From: Flavobacteriales bacterium
GTDB lineage: Bacteria; Bacteroidota; Bacteroidia; Flavobacteriales_F; PHOS-HE28
Reading direction: 5' to 3'
NCBI GenBank assembly: GCA_020635675.1
Contig: JACJZJ010000005.1
Coordinates: 323,730-387,729 of the forward strand
Length of the DNA stretch: 64,000 bases
Positions 1-8,047 of the stretch are shown here, one piece after another. The first letter of the stretch is position 1, and each line of letters starts with the position of its first letter. The notes below the pieces were generated by a model, which was not told the DNA's origin, made no database searches, and saw nothing but the letters and a program-made list of their open reading frames with translations. Made by a program: the position numbers and the translations under genes.

Positions 1-1
1 C

Positions 2-1105
2 ACGCGCGTGGACCGTGTGAACGCGGATGGCAGCCTGGCCATAGGCTTGAACGGCCAGTCCGTGAACACTTCCGGATATGGTCCGCTGGACATGGTGAGC
101 GATGGAAATGACGGTGCCATCATCGTCTGGCGCAACGGCAACGGCGCCGGCACGCACATGGGTGCCTATCGGATCGATGCGCAGTGCACCCCGCTCTGGA
201 CCGCGGTCGTGGACCCGGTCGCAGGAAGCAGCGGATTGGGTTGGGAATACCGCGCCACATCCGACGGACAGGGTGGCCTCGCGATCGCCTTCGTCCAGGC
301 CGGTGGGGGCAACGGGATCACGTTCACCCGGATCGACGGCGACGGCAACACCGCGATCACGCCCGCGTTCAAGACGGTCGGTGACTTCGCGAGCGGCCAG
401 GACCTGCCCCGGATCCTGCTGCACGATGGATACTTCTTCGTGGGTTGGGAGGACAACCGACCGCCGGCCGCAAACAGTGACCTGTACATGCAGAAACTGG
501 ACATCGACGGCGATCCGCAATGGGACCCTGCCGGCGTGCTGGCCGTGCACGTGCCGACCTACATCCCCTCCACGGGGATCGCTCCGACCGATAGTGGCGG
601 AGTGATCGTGGTGCAGTTGGGGAGCAGCGGTGGCTTCGTGGCGCAGCGCGTACGCTCCGACGGCACATCGGCCTGGCCGGCACCGGTCACCCTGGCGAAC
701 AGCAGCATCGCACCCTTCTACGCGGAATATCAGGTGCGGCCGCACATGGATGGTGGAGCCGTCGCCTTCTGGTACAACAACAGCTCCCAGGACCTCTTCG
801 CCACGCACGTGAACTTCAACGGGGTCGGTGGTGTGACGTCCGGGATCACGGAGGACGACCCGGACCCGGCGCTGTTCAGTGTGGGCCCCAACCCCACCAA
901 CGGCAGGATTACGGTCCGAACACGCAAGCGTTCGATCGGCGGTTCCATTGCGTTGCACGACCGGACGGGTGGTCTGGTATGGAAACGCCCGATAGCCGAT
1001 GAAGTCACGGAACTGGACACGCGTTCCCTGGCCGCAGGGATCTACCTGATCCGTGTCACCGGACCCAGTGGTGCCAACAGTGCCAGGACCCTCGTGATCG
1101 AATAG
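2..1105 (+). CDS. T9SS type A sorting-domain secreted protein (5' partial)
   Basis: The reading frame is open from base 2, so this is the C-terminal 367 residues of a larger gene cut by the window edge; the GTG at 8 is probably internal. The body has repeated short segments with Asp/Gly-rich turns and Trp residues, of the kind seen in beta-propeller-like secreted proteins. The last about 80 residues are a typical T9SS type A sorting domain: a 'VGPNPTNGRITV' opening, then a 'LAAGIYLIRV' strand and a short basic tail. Such proteins are exported by Sec, moved across the outer membrane by T9SS and anchored or released. Function of the body is unknown. The gene converges on a minus-strand gene one base away. 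Confidence 0.85.
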   Translation, partial: TRVDRVNADGSLAIGLNGQSVNTSGYGPLDMVSDGNDGAIIVWRNGNGAGTHMGAYRIDAQCTPLWTAVVDPVAGSSGLGWEYRATSDGQGGLAIAFVQAGGGNGITFTRIDGDGNTAITPAFKTVGDFASGQDLPRILLHDGYFFVGWEDNRPPAANSDLYMQKLDIDGDPQWDPAGVLAVHVPTYIPSTGIAPTDSGGVIVVQLGSSGGFVAQRVRSDGTSAWPAPVTLANSSIAPFYAEYQVRPHMDGGAVAFWYNNSSQDLFATHVNFNGVGGVTSGITEDDPDPALFSVGPNPTNGRITVRTRKRSIGGSIALHDRTGGLVWKRPIADEVTELDTRSLAAGIYLIRVTGPSGANSARTLVIE

Positions 1106-1106
1106 G

Positions 1107-1874
1107 TCACCGGTCGCCGTACCAATCGACCAGCCGCACTTCGATGTGCGGGTCGCCGGCCTGAACGATCTCCTTGAACCGGCCCACGTCGCTAAGTCCA
1201 TCCTGGCCACGGTAGTGGTAGGGATAGACCACCTTCGGTTTGAACGCGAGCACGCCGCTGGCCGCCTGGTCCACGGTCATCGTATAGGGCAGGTTCATGC
1301 ACACGAAGGCGATGTCGATGTCCCGTAGTGCGCGCATTTCCGGAATATCCTCGGTATCGCCGGAGATGTAGATGTGCGTGTCGCCTAGGGTCAGTACGTA
1401 CCCGTTCCCCCTTCCTTTGGGATGGCGCCCCTCCTCCGGACCGGGCAGGTTGTACATCGGGATCGCACGGATCCCGACCTCCTTGCGCCTGGCGATCCCG
1501 CCATTGGCCAGCACCACGCATCGTTGCTGCATGTCGGCCGGTAATTGGTCGTGCACCGCCTGCGGCACCACCAGGTCGGTATTGGTCAGGTCGATCGAAC
1601 GGAGCGTGGCACTGTCCAGGTGATCACCGTGGATGTCCGTGATCAACACCAGATCCGGGTCGTGGAACGCCGCGAAACGCTGGGGATCGCCATGGGGATC
1701 GACCAGGATGGTCCTGTCATGCCATTGGACCGCCAGCGCGGAATGATGGATGGGCAGGACCCGGACGCTGTCCGGCGTATCCCCTGGTCGGGCTTCGGAC
1801 CTTGGTGTGCCGTTCATATCGGGAGGGGGGGTGCAGGCGATGGCCAGCAGGATGGACGGAAGGACAGGACGCAT
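1107..1874 (-). CDS. MBL-fold metallohydrolase, predicted lipoprotein
   Basis: A 255-residue protein. The ATG at 1874 is preferred over the in-frame one at 1913 because it puts a lipoprotein signal (MRPVLPSILLAIAC) at the N terminus, with lipidation expected at the Cys. The core has the UlaG/MBL order: 'ALAVQWHDRTILVDPHG', then the metal-binding 'DIHGDHLD', then 'YISGDTED', then a late His in 'YPYHYRGQDG'. The family hydrolyses lactone-, phosphodiester- or RNA-type substrates; the substrate here cannot be told. A TACCTTGG box (1878-1885) lies three bases before the ATG, which hints at a leaderless mRNA. Confidence 0.85.
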   Translation of the reverse strand: MRPVLPSILLAIACTPPPDMNGTPRSEARPGDTPDSVRVLPIHHSALAVQWHDRTILVDPHGDPQRFAAFHDPDLVLITDIHGDHLDSATLRSIDLTNTDLVVPQAVHDQLPADMQQRCVVLANGGIARRKEVGIRAIPMYNLPGPEEGRHPKGRGNGYVLTLGDTHIYISGDTEDIPEMRALRDIDIAFVCMNLPYTMTVDQAASGVLAFKPKVVYPYHYRGQDGLSDVGRFKEIVQAGDPHIEVRLVDWYGDR

Positions 1875-1877
1875 CCC

Positions 1878-1885
1878 CCAAGGTA
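1878..1885 (-). promoter_or_regulatory. -7-like box of the MBL lipoprotein gene
   Basis: On the minus strand it reads TACCTTGG, close to the Bacteroidota -7 consensus TAnnTTTG, and ends three bases before the ATG. No clear TTTG is seen at -33. It is one of a set of similarly placed boxes in this window. Confidence 0.3.
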
Positions 1886-1955
1886 ATGATGTGTCCCTCG
1901 GACCCTGGGGCAAGCGGATCCCCGGCTATCATGGAGATCCACCAATACGGACATC

Positions 1956-2395
1956 ATGGACATGGCACAGGTGAACTGGCCGACCGTGGTCGTAGCGACC
2001 GGGGCCGCCTTCTTTCTCGGGTTCCTCTGGACGGCTTCTTTTTCGGCAAGCGTAGGATGCAAGAACCGTGTTCCACGGAGGAACAGCTCAAGCAGGGGGC
2101 GAACATGGGCCGGATCTTCGGCACCACTCTGGTCCTCACTTTCGTGATGGGCCTTGGCCTTTCCTTGGTGTGGCATGCGGAGGGGATCACTGAACTCACC
2201 TGGAAACGTGGCCTGTTGCATGGTGTGCTGATCGGTCCGTTCTTCGTGGCCACCAGCACGGGCATCAACTACCTCTACCAAGGAGGTTCGTTCGCGCTCT
2301 GTGCCATCGATGCAGGTTGCCAGGTCTGCTTCCTGGGTTTGATGGGCGCCATCCTGGGCGCGTGGCACTGGGCCCGGATCGGCGGATGCGGGTAA
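1956..2395 (+). pseudogene. DUF1761-family membrane protein, split by a single-base deletion
   Basis: The first 25 codons from the ATG at 1956 encode 'VNWPTVVVATGAAFFLGFLW', the typical DUF1761 N-terminal membrane helix. The rest of the family sequence ('GFFFGKRRMQEP', 'TEEQLKQGANMGRIFG' and two more helices ending at 2395) lies in another frame. Adding one T after the TGG at 2028-2030 restores L-W-Y-G-F-F-F-G and a 146-residue protein of normal family length. The break is therefore a single missing base near 2031, either a recent mutation or a sequencing error. Function of DUF1761 is unknown; the members are small four-helix membrane proteins. Confidence 0.8.
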
Positions 2396-2423
2396 TTTGG
2401 CACCCCACCAACACCCCTATCCC

Positions 2424-2843
2424 ATGCGTGAGTTCATGTTGATCGTCCATTTCATCGGTCTGGCCATGGGGCTGGGCACGAGTTTCGCCATGATGTTCCT
2501 CGGGATCGCCGCAGGACGCATGGAAGCGGAGAAGCGGAAGGAGTTCATGCTGAACGTGGGCGTGCTAAGCCGGATGGGCCATATCGGCCTGCTGCTCCTG
2601 GTGATCACCGGTGGCTACCTCATGACGCCATACCTGGGGATGATCGGTGACATGCCGCTGTTCATCGCCAAGTTGGTGCTGGTGGTCGCATTGGGCGCCC
2701 TGGTCGGTGTGATGAGCGCAAGGCTTCGCAAGGCGCGCAAGGGCGACTTCGACGCACAGATGCGCGTAATGCCCATCCTCGGTCGGCTGGGCCTGCTCAC
2801 CACATTGACGATCGTGGTGCTCGCCGTGCTCAGCTTCCACTGA
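2424..2843 (+). CDS. Small integral membrane protein
   Basis: A 139-residue protein with four hydrophobic segments: 'LIVHFIGLAMGLGTSFAMMF', a second at about 52-72 containing 'LLLLVITGG', a third 'KLVLVVALGALVGVM' and a C-terminal 'TIVVLAVLSF'. ATG 2424 is preferred to an in-frame TTG at 2397, which would add eight unlikely residues. The layout resembles DUF2269/CopD-like four-helix proteins, but I cannot place it firmly. It follows the DUF1761 gene by 28 bases on the same strand and is probably co-transcribed. Confidence 0.7.
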   Translation: MREFMLIVHFIGLAMGLGTSFAMMFLGIAAGRMEAEKRKEFMLNVGVLSRMGHIGLLLLVITGGYLMTPYLGMIGDMPLFIAKLVLVVALGALVGVMSARLRKARKGDFDAQMRVMPILGRLGLLTTLTIVVLAVLSFH

Positions 2844-2861
2844 TCACGAGGCGCTGCCGGT

Positions 2862-3248
2862 TCATTCCGGTGAATGCAGGGCGAGCACGTTGCCTTCGCT
2901 GTCCTTGAACAAGGCCATGTGGCCCATGTGTTCACCGATGGCCTTCTTGGCCTGCAGTACCCTGCCGCCGGCGGCCTCCACACGATCAAGCACGGTGGAT
3001 AGGTCCTTGCCGCCGCTGAGATAGACCTTGACGCCGTCGGCACTGGGGCGATAGTGTTCCGGATGGTGCACGATGGCGCCCCCGATCCCACCCTTGTCGC
3101 GCTCGTACAGGAAGAAGCCCATGCGCAACGTGCCGAAGGTCATCTCGGGCATCGTGTAGTCGAAGATCGTGCTGTAGAAACGCTTCGCGCGATCGAAATC
3201 GACGACGGGAACTTCGAACCAGGCGACGGCGTGATGCATCATTTCCAT
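2862..3248 (-). CDS. VOC-family (glyoxalase-like) protein
   Basis: A 128-residue single VOC module. It opens with 'HHAVAWFEVPVVDFDRAKRFYSTIFDY' in two parts (first strand, then the helix with D-R-A-K-R-F-Y), continues through 'GGIGGAIVHH', and closes with the second beta-alpha-beta unit ending 'MALFKDSEGNVLALHSPE', where the DxEGN turn and final Leu-His-Ser are typical. The frame stays open upstream to 3830, but that region is antisense to another gene and has no family similarity, so ATG 3248 is used. Related proteins are annotated as glyoxalase or bleomycin-resistance-like; the substrate is unknown. Confidence 0.85.
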   Translation of the reverse strand: MEMMHHAVAWFEVPVVDFDRAKRFYSTIFDYTMPEMTFGTLRMGFFLYERDKGGIGGAIVHHPEHYRPSADGVKVYLSGGKDLSTVLDRVEAAGGRVLQAKKAIGEHMGHMALFKDSEGNVLALHSPE

Positions 3249-3327
3249 GGATGGCGGGCATTGGAACGAAAGTCCGGGGTCCCCCGGTCGAAGCGAAGGT
3301 ACCTCCTCCGCGAAAGCCGGAATGGCT

Positions 3328-4335
3328 CTAAAGGACCGAAAAGACGCAGGTCTCCACGCGCTTCCTGTCGAACGTAACGGCCGCAACGTAGTATCCCCGC
3401 TGAAGGTGCGACACATCCAGCGACAGCATGCCCTCGTCGTCCAGGATGGTGTATGGGTCCTCCATGGTCCGGGAGGCGATCCCCAATACCGAAACATCCA
3501 CCTCGGCATTGCGATCATCGAAGAACACGAGAAGGTGCCCCTCACGCACCGGATTCGGCATGCACATGATCCCTCCGTTCTTCCGCTCCACCAGGAGTGC
3601 CCGAGTGGCCCGCACGTGGCGTTCACCCTGGTCATCGACCTCGCACAAGGCATAGTACCAGAGCCCGGGTGATCGGTTGGCATCCGTGAATGAATAGTTC
3701 GTCTCCGTGATGCTCGTTCCCTGCGCCGGCATTGCACAAAGGAGTTCCCACGCATCCGGGGTCTGCGCCACGTCGACCTCGAAACGGACCGTTCCGTTCT
3801 CCGAGGCGGTGGTCCAATCCAGCGCAACACCAGCCTCGGTAGATCTGGCTTCGAAGGAGGTCAATTCGATGGGAAGCACAAAGGGCGGCCAGATCTCATA
3901 GCCGTCCACGGGCCCCTCGTCGAAGTACCAGTAGGTCTCGTTGCAGATCCGCACGGTCTCGCTGTGCCCTCCCGAATTGGAATTGGGCAAGAGCATGCCT
4001 CCGATCATGATCTCAACGTGCGAGCCGCAGGGCAGGGTGATCTTCGATCCACCGCCGGTGAAATACCATACCCCATAGATCTGGACCTGGAGCGGTTGTC
4101 CGTTGTAGACCACGTTCTGGGCCAAGGTGACCGTGTCACCCAGCAGAACGATGGCCGAATCCCCTCCCTGGGGCACATGACCGCAACTCCATGTGTCCGG
4201 GTCTGTCCAGGTCCCGTTCCCCGTGGAATAGCACGACTCGGCCCGAACGTTCGCCCCGAGGCCCAGCAAGGACAAGGCGAACAGGAGGACCCGGCAATGA
4301 TCTACCCGGTAATGGTGTGGGCCATGAACGAACAC
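3328..4335 (-). CDS. T9SS type A secreted protein with G8-like N-terminal region
   Basis: A 335-residue secreted protein. It starts with GTG at 4335; no ATG is available before the signal peptide (hydrophobic 'VLLFALSLLGLGANVRA'). After cleavage comes a 'GNGTWTDPDTWSCG' segment of the sort that begins G8-like beta-helix domains, then 'VQIYGVWYFTGGGSKITLPCGS'-type strands, a fibronectin-like middle starting at 'LPIELTSFEA', and a T9SS type A sorting domain ('CMPNPVREGHLLVFF' to the C terminus). It is a clear paralog of the protein at 6491-7456, with the same order of segments. Likely surface-exposed; role unknown. Confidence 0.8.
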   Translation of the reverse strand: MFVHGPHHYRVDHCRVLLFALSLLGLGANVRAESCYSTGNGTWTDPDTWSCGHVPQGGDSAIVLLGDTVTLAQNVVYNGQPLQVQIYGVWYFTGGGSKITLPCGSHVEIMIGGMLLPNSNSGGHSETVRICNETYWYFDEGPVDGYEIWPPFVLPIELTSFEARSTEAGVALDWTTASENGTVRFEVDVAQTPDAWELLCAMPAQGTSITETNYSFTDANRSPGLWYYALCEVDDQGERHVRATRALLVERKNGGIMCMPNPVREGHLLVFFDDRNAEVDVSVLGIASRTMEDPYTILDDEGMLSLDVSHLQRGYYVAAVTFDRKRVETCVFSVL

Positions 4336-4425
4336 GGGGTCTTTGAACGCGAACTCGGGTCGAATGTTCGGTCCAGGGCCTCGGTCATGGAAGTAACAGG
4401 AAGGCCGATCGTCCGCGATCCGGAC

Positions 4426-4893
4426 TCAAGGCACGTTGATCCGTGCGGTCGAGACGCCGTGGCACCGATTGCAGGCGCCATCCTTGATCGGCTCGTCCAT
4501 GAAGGCCGTGTCCAGGCCGTTCACGATCGCGGGGAATAGGCCGTACCCGTAAGTGATCGCATCCGATGTGTACACATTGCCGTTGGCATCCCCATCGATG
4601 GCGCGGACCATCGCGCCCTGTCCGAGCGGCATGGAGAAAAGAAGCAGGCGGTGGTCAGGAAGCACATTCTGCAGGTCCTGCTGGTAGACCGTTCCAGCGA
4701 CGGTCCAACAACCCTCCCCCTCCCCGTCCGGATGATGGCAACCCATGCAGTCCTGCCCCGCGTTGTGGCTGTGCGTGGAACCCAGACTGCTGGAGCCTCC
4801 GCCCTCGCATCTCCCGTGCTTGCATGCGTCGATCAACGTTCCCGTGAACAGGACAACGAAGGAGAGCGCGGTCAGGCGCCCGGAGCGCGACAT
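4426..4893 (-). CDS. c-type cytochrome-like lipoprotein
   Basis: A 155-residue protein. ATG 4893 gives a signal 'RLTALSFVVLFTGTLIDAC' whose Cys is a plausible lipidation site. Two CxxCH motifs are present, 'CMGCHH' in the middle and 'CNRCHG' near the C terminus, so two covalently bound hemes are possible. The sequence between them ('CWTVAGTVYQQDLQNVLPDH') looks like a small beta domain seen in other predicted Bacteroidota heme proteins. Likely periplasmic electron carrier; partner unknown. A TACATTGC box lies four bases before the ATG. Confidence 0.75.
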   Translation of the reverse strand: MSRSGRLTALSFVVLFTGTLIDACKHGRCEGGGSSSLGSTHSHNAGQDCMGCHHPDGEGEGCWTVAGTVYQQDLQNVLPDHRLLLFSMPLGQGAMVRAIDGDANGNVYTSDAITYGYGLFPAIVNGLDTAFMDEPIKDGACNRCHGVSTARINVP

Positions 4894-4897
4894 GCAC

Positions 4898-4905
4898 GCA
4901 ATGTA
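4898..4905 (-). promoter_or_regulatory. -7-like box of the heme lipoprotein gene
   Basis: Minus strand TACATTGC, a weak match to TAnnTTTG, four bases before the ATG at 4893. Listed because its spacing matches several better boxes in the window. Confidence 0.2.
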
Positions 4906-4970
4906 ATTCGATCCTCCACCCAGCACCTGCATGGTACCCAATGAGACTTGTACGACCGAGCGGTAAGCGG

Positions 4971-5744
4971 TCAGGGTCGGATCACCACGTGGGTGAACGG
5001 GGAGACCGACCGCCCTGCAAGGCGCTTGATACGGTCGGTCCGGAGGGGCCGGGCGATCACCTCCGCGCTGCCGATCGACAACAGATCGGGGAGCGCATGT
5101 GCATGGTAGTACGATGCCAGATCCGTCGCACCTAGCTTCTTGAAATAGTCCCTGGAACGCTTGTCGGCCGCCGTGGCCGAGGCCCGGTCCGCATAGAGCA
5201 CGGAATCCAGGATATGCACCGCTCCTCCCGGATGCAACAGCCGGAACACGTTTGCGATCGTGGCTGCGGGATCGGCGAAGTACTGGATGCTTGCCGCGAA
5301 GACCACGACATCGAAGATACCCCCTGGCAGCAGGGGATCCGAAGGCCCGGCACGCATGAAACCGGGACCGGGGAATACCCTGGCGGCCTGCTCAAGCTCC
5401 CGGGTCGAACGGTCGATACCGATCACCGTATGCCCGTTCCGATGCATCGCACCGCTCAACCAACCGTTGCCGCACCCCACCTCAAGAACACGGAGGTGGA
5501 TGCCCATCCGGCCGAGATCCGCCAGAAACCGGTCCGCGCTACGCGCGCGGATGCGCCATTCATCCGCGTTCCAGAGTCCGCTGCCGTCGGGCAACCGGGC
5601 CACCTGTTCGTCGGACAGGATGCGGCCCTCCCTGGAACGTGCCGCGGTGTACAGTGGCTCAAAGGCGGAGGCTTCCTCCAACAACAGCACACCGTTCCGA
5701 AGAGGCAGGTCCCTTGGAAGACCGAGCACGTGGGCAAGGTGCAT
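4971..5744 (-). CDS. Class I SAM-dependent methyltransferase
   Basis: A 257-residue protein. The glycine-rich SAM motif I is 'VLEVGCGNGWLSGAM', motif II is 'VIGIDRSTREL' and motif IV region is 'FDVVVFAASIQYF', followed by 'LHPGGAVHILDSVLY'. This is the Methyltransf_11 class, with an N-terminal cap of about 90 residues and a C-terminal 'PFTHVVIRP'. ATG 5744 begins 'MHLAHVLGLPRDLPLRNG'; the upstream open frame to 5888 is antisense to the next gene and is rejected. The substrate is not evident; many related proteins sit in polysaccharide or lipid loci, but the neighbours here do not point to one pathway. Confidence 0.85.
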   Translation of the reverse strand: MHLAHVLGLPRDLPLRNGVLLLEEASAFEPLYTAARSREGRILSDEQVARLPDGSGLWNADEWRIRARSADRFLADLGRMGIHLRVLEVGCGNGWLSGAMHRNGHTVIGIDRSTRELEQAARVFPGPGFMRAGPSDPLLPGGIFDVVVFAASIQYFADPAATIANVFRLLHPGGAVHILDSVLYADRASATAADKRSRDYFKKLGATDLASYYHAHALPDLLSIGSAEVIARPLRTDRIKRLAGRSVSPFTHVVIRP

Positions 5745-5860
5745 CGATGGCCAAGTTCGCACATCCGGTGCACAGGGTTCGGACCGGCCGTCCGGCCTTG
5801 GCCGATCCGAGCGATCTCGTATCTTCTCCGTGTTCCACGGTCCGGGTCGGACCGAAGACC

Positions 5861-6490
5861 ATGGCCAAGCAGGACCTGAAAAAAACACTCGCCGCGCTCT
5901 ACAAGGGTCGGCCCGGCAAGCCGGTGGAAGTGCGTGTTCCCAAACTGCGCTACCTGATGATCGATGGCCAGGGCGACCCGAACGGTCCCGCTTTCATGGA
6001 TGCGATCGTGGCGCTTTACGGACTTAGCTACGGCCTGAAGTTCCAGGCAAAGAACGGCCCCACGCAAAGGGATTGGACGGTGATGGGATTGGAAGGTCTT
6101 TGGTGGGCGGAGGACATGCAGGCCTTTTCACGTGCGGACCGCGCGCACTGGCGTTGGACCGCCATGATCATGCAGCCGACCGTTGTCGGACGCAGGGACC
6201 TCCAGGCGGTCATCGCGACCATGCGGTCGAAGGGCAAACTGACCCGCGCCATGGAGCAGGCGCGCATCGAGGACCTTGTCGAAGGTGAATGCGTTCAGGT
6301 GCTGTACGTGGGCCCCTATTCCGCGGAAGGGCCGACCATCACCGACCTGCACACCTATGCCGCCTCGCTCGGAAAGCGGCTCCGCGGGAAGCATCACGAG
6401 ATCTACCTGAGCGATGCGCGGAGAACGGCACCGGAGAAACTGAGGACCATCCTGCGCCAGCCCGTAGAGCGAGCGCATCATTCGGGATGA
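5861..6490 (+). CDS. GyrI-like domain protein
   Basis: A 209-residue protein. It starts 'MAKQDLKKTLAALYKGRPGK', followed by 'VPKLRYLMIDGQGDPNGPAF', which is the characteristic opening of stand-alone GyrI-like small-molecule-binding proteins. Further hallmarks are 'WTVMGLEGLWWAED' and the C-terminal 'EIYLSDARRTAPEKLRTILRQPV'. The family is thought to bind or hydrolyse small ligands; no substrate can be named. The stop codon abuts the stop of the converging minus-strand gene at 6491 with no gap. Confidence 0.85.
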   Translation: MAKQDLKKTLAALYKGRPGKPVEVRVPKLRYLMIDGQGDPNGPAFMDAIVALYGLSYGLKFQAKNGPTQRDWTVMGLEGLWWAEDMQAFSRADRAHWRWTAMIMQPTVVGRRDLQAVIATMRSKGKLTRAMEQARIEDLVEGECVQVLYVGPYSAEGPTITDLHTYAASLGKRLRGKHHEIYLSDARRTAPEKLRTILRQPVERAHHSG

Positions 6491-7456
6491 TCAACGCAGC
6501 ACGACCACCGGAACGGTCCGGGGCCGTTGCCCGGGATCAACGCGCACCCAGTAGCGACCGGGGGCCAGGCCCTCCAGATCCACCAGAGCACCATCCGGTC
6601 CAAGCATGAGCCTTCGCACCGGAAGACCGTTCGCGTCCAGAAGCTCCAGAGGCCCGGTCGCACCGACGACATGGAGCAGGTCACGCGCGGGTACCGGAAA
6701 ACACCGGAGCACTCCGGAAGGAACAAGATGTACCGAAGCCATGCCCAGATCGTGGGTGGCGCCGTCGTTGTCGATCTGTAAGAGGCGGTAGTAACGGTCG
6801 CCTTCGTCGGTCACCTCATCCATGTATGCGTAGTCGATCTGGTGCTGCGAGTTGCCACCCGCCTCCAACTGCGCAACAGAAAAGAATCCGGCACCATCCA
6901 CGGAGCATTGAACCTGGAAGTATGCACTATTCGTCTCCGTGGCTGTCGACCAACGGACGGCCACTCCCTGCGGAACAGCGGTCGCGGTGAACGAGAGGAG
7001 TTCCACGGGAAGCGTACTCCCCTCAGGCCAGGCCAAGTAACCCGATCTCGGACCTTGGCCGACCGACCAGTAAGTGTTATTGCAGATGCGGATCGTCTGA
7101 CCGCTGCCATTGGCGTTCCCGGTGACGAACGCCGAAGAGGTCATGATCTCCACGATGGAACCGCAAGGGAACGACAGCTTCGAGCCGGAACCCACGAAAT
7201 CGAGCGTCCCATAGATCTGCACGTGCATGGGGTTGCCCGAGTAGATGATATTTCCGGTGACGGAAACGGTGACCCCCGGGGCGATCACCAGGATATCACC
7301 GGCGCCCGGGGCCTGGTTGGTGTCCCACGTCGATGCATTGGCCCAATCCCCATTGTCATTGGCGGTGCTCGCCACCGCTGATGCGGATGTGATCGTGGCA
7401 CCCGCCAGCGCGAAGGTCACGAACATCTTCTCTACGTTCCTTCTCACCACCTTCAT
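6491..7456 (-). CDS. T9SS type A secreted protein with G8-like N-terminal region (paralog)
   Basis: A 321-residue secreted protein. ATG 7456 gives the signal peptide 'MFVTFALAGATITSASAVAS' just inside the N terminus. It then follows the same plan as the 3328-4335 protein: 'NGDWANASTWDTNQAPGAGD', a 'VQIYGTLDFVGSGSKLSFPCG' strand pair in two pieces, 'LPVELLSFTATAVPQGVAV', and a T9SS type A sorting domain opening 'CFPVPARDLLHVVG' and ending 'PVVVLR'. The shared layout shows a duplication with strong divergence. Likely surface-attached. Confidence 0.8.
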   Translation of the reverse strand: MKVVRRNVEKMFVTFALAGATITSASAVASTANDNGDWANASTWDTNQAPGAGDILVIAPGVTVSVTGNIIYSGNPMHVQIYGTLDFVGSGSKLSFPCGSIVEIMTSSAFVTGNANGSGQTIRICNNTYWSVGQGPRSGYLAWPEGSTLPVELLSFTATAVPQGVAVRWSTATETNSAYFQVQCSVDGAGFFSVAQLEAGGNSQHQIDYAYMDEVTDEGDRYYRLLQIDNDGATHDLGMASVHLVPSGVLRCFPVPARDLLHVVGATGPLELLDANGLPVRRLMLGPDGALVDLEGLAPGRYWVRVDPGQRPRTVPVVVLR

Positions 7457-7566
7457 GACATGGGCTTTTAAGGGCCGGTGCTTGAACGAGGATCTCCTGA
7501 AAAGGATACCGTTTACGAACAAGATCGTCCCTTCTCCAGGACATCAGAACCGGGTGCGGGGGTCGT

Positions 7567-7968
7567 TCACACACCATCCCTGGCGATCATCTCCAGCAGC
7601 CAGCCCCTTGCCTCCGGACCATCCCTGAAAATGCGGGTGGGAAAGGCCTGCGGATGATAGCCGTAGTAGAGCGACGACATGGCCTCGCCCAGATCATCAG
7701 CGGTCACGATGGCGAGTGCGATCAGTTGCTCGTTCGCGTTGGTCTCGCCAAAGAAGTCCACGTCCATCACCGCCAGTTCGCTCAATGTGCCTGGGGGGAA
7801 GATGGACAACATGCCGCAACGTGCCCGTGTGAGCTCTCCCCGTCGCTTTTGCACCTCCATAAGACCCGGAACATCCAGGTCACGACCTTCATGGAACCGT
7901 ACCTCGATGATCCGACCATCATCGGTCAGCATCATGCGGGCGGCCATTGTCAGGATGGAGCGGTCCAT
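7567..7968 (-). CDS. STAS/SEC14-like domain protein (DUF7793-type)
   Basis: A 133-residue cytosolic protein with no signal peptide. The second half, 'LIALAIVTADDLGEAMSSLYYGYH' in two parts then 'PTRIFRDGPEARGWLLEMI', matches small Bacteroidota proteins with a STAS/SEC14-like fold, in which the last helix follows a 'P-T-x-x-F-x' strand. Start at ATG 7968 is a choice among several in-frame Met codons (positions 1, 8, 12, 13). The role is unknown; relatives are often single genes not in operons. Confidence 0.6.
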   Translation of the reverse strand: MDRSILTMAARMMLTDDGRIIEVRFHEGRDLDVPGLMEVQKRRGELTRARCGMLSIFPPGTLSELAVMDVDFFGETNANEQLIALAIVTADDLGEAMSSLYYGYHPQAFPTRIFRDGPEARGWLLEMIARDGV

Positions 7969-8047
7969 TCGTTGGATGTATGCTATCCTCCCTCCTTTCC
8001 CCCGAGCGGCCGTGGAGGATATCCCTCCGACGGACCCCGACCTTCGC

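Noticed and set aside
3249..3830. N-terminal extension of the VOC protein
   Set aside because: The open frame is antisense to the T9SS gene at 3328-4335 and has no similarity to the family. The ATG at 3248 gives normal length.
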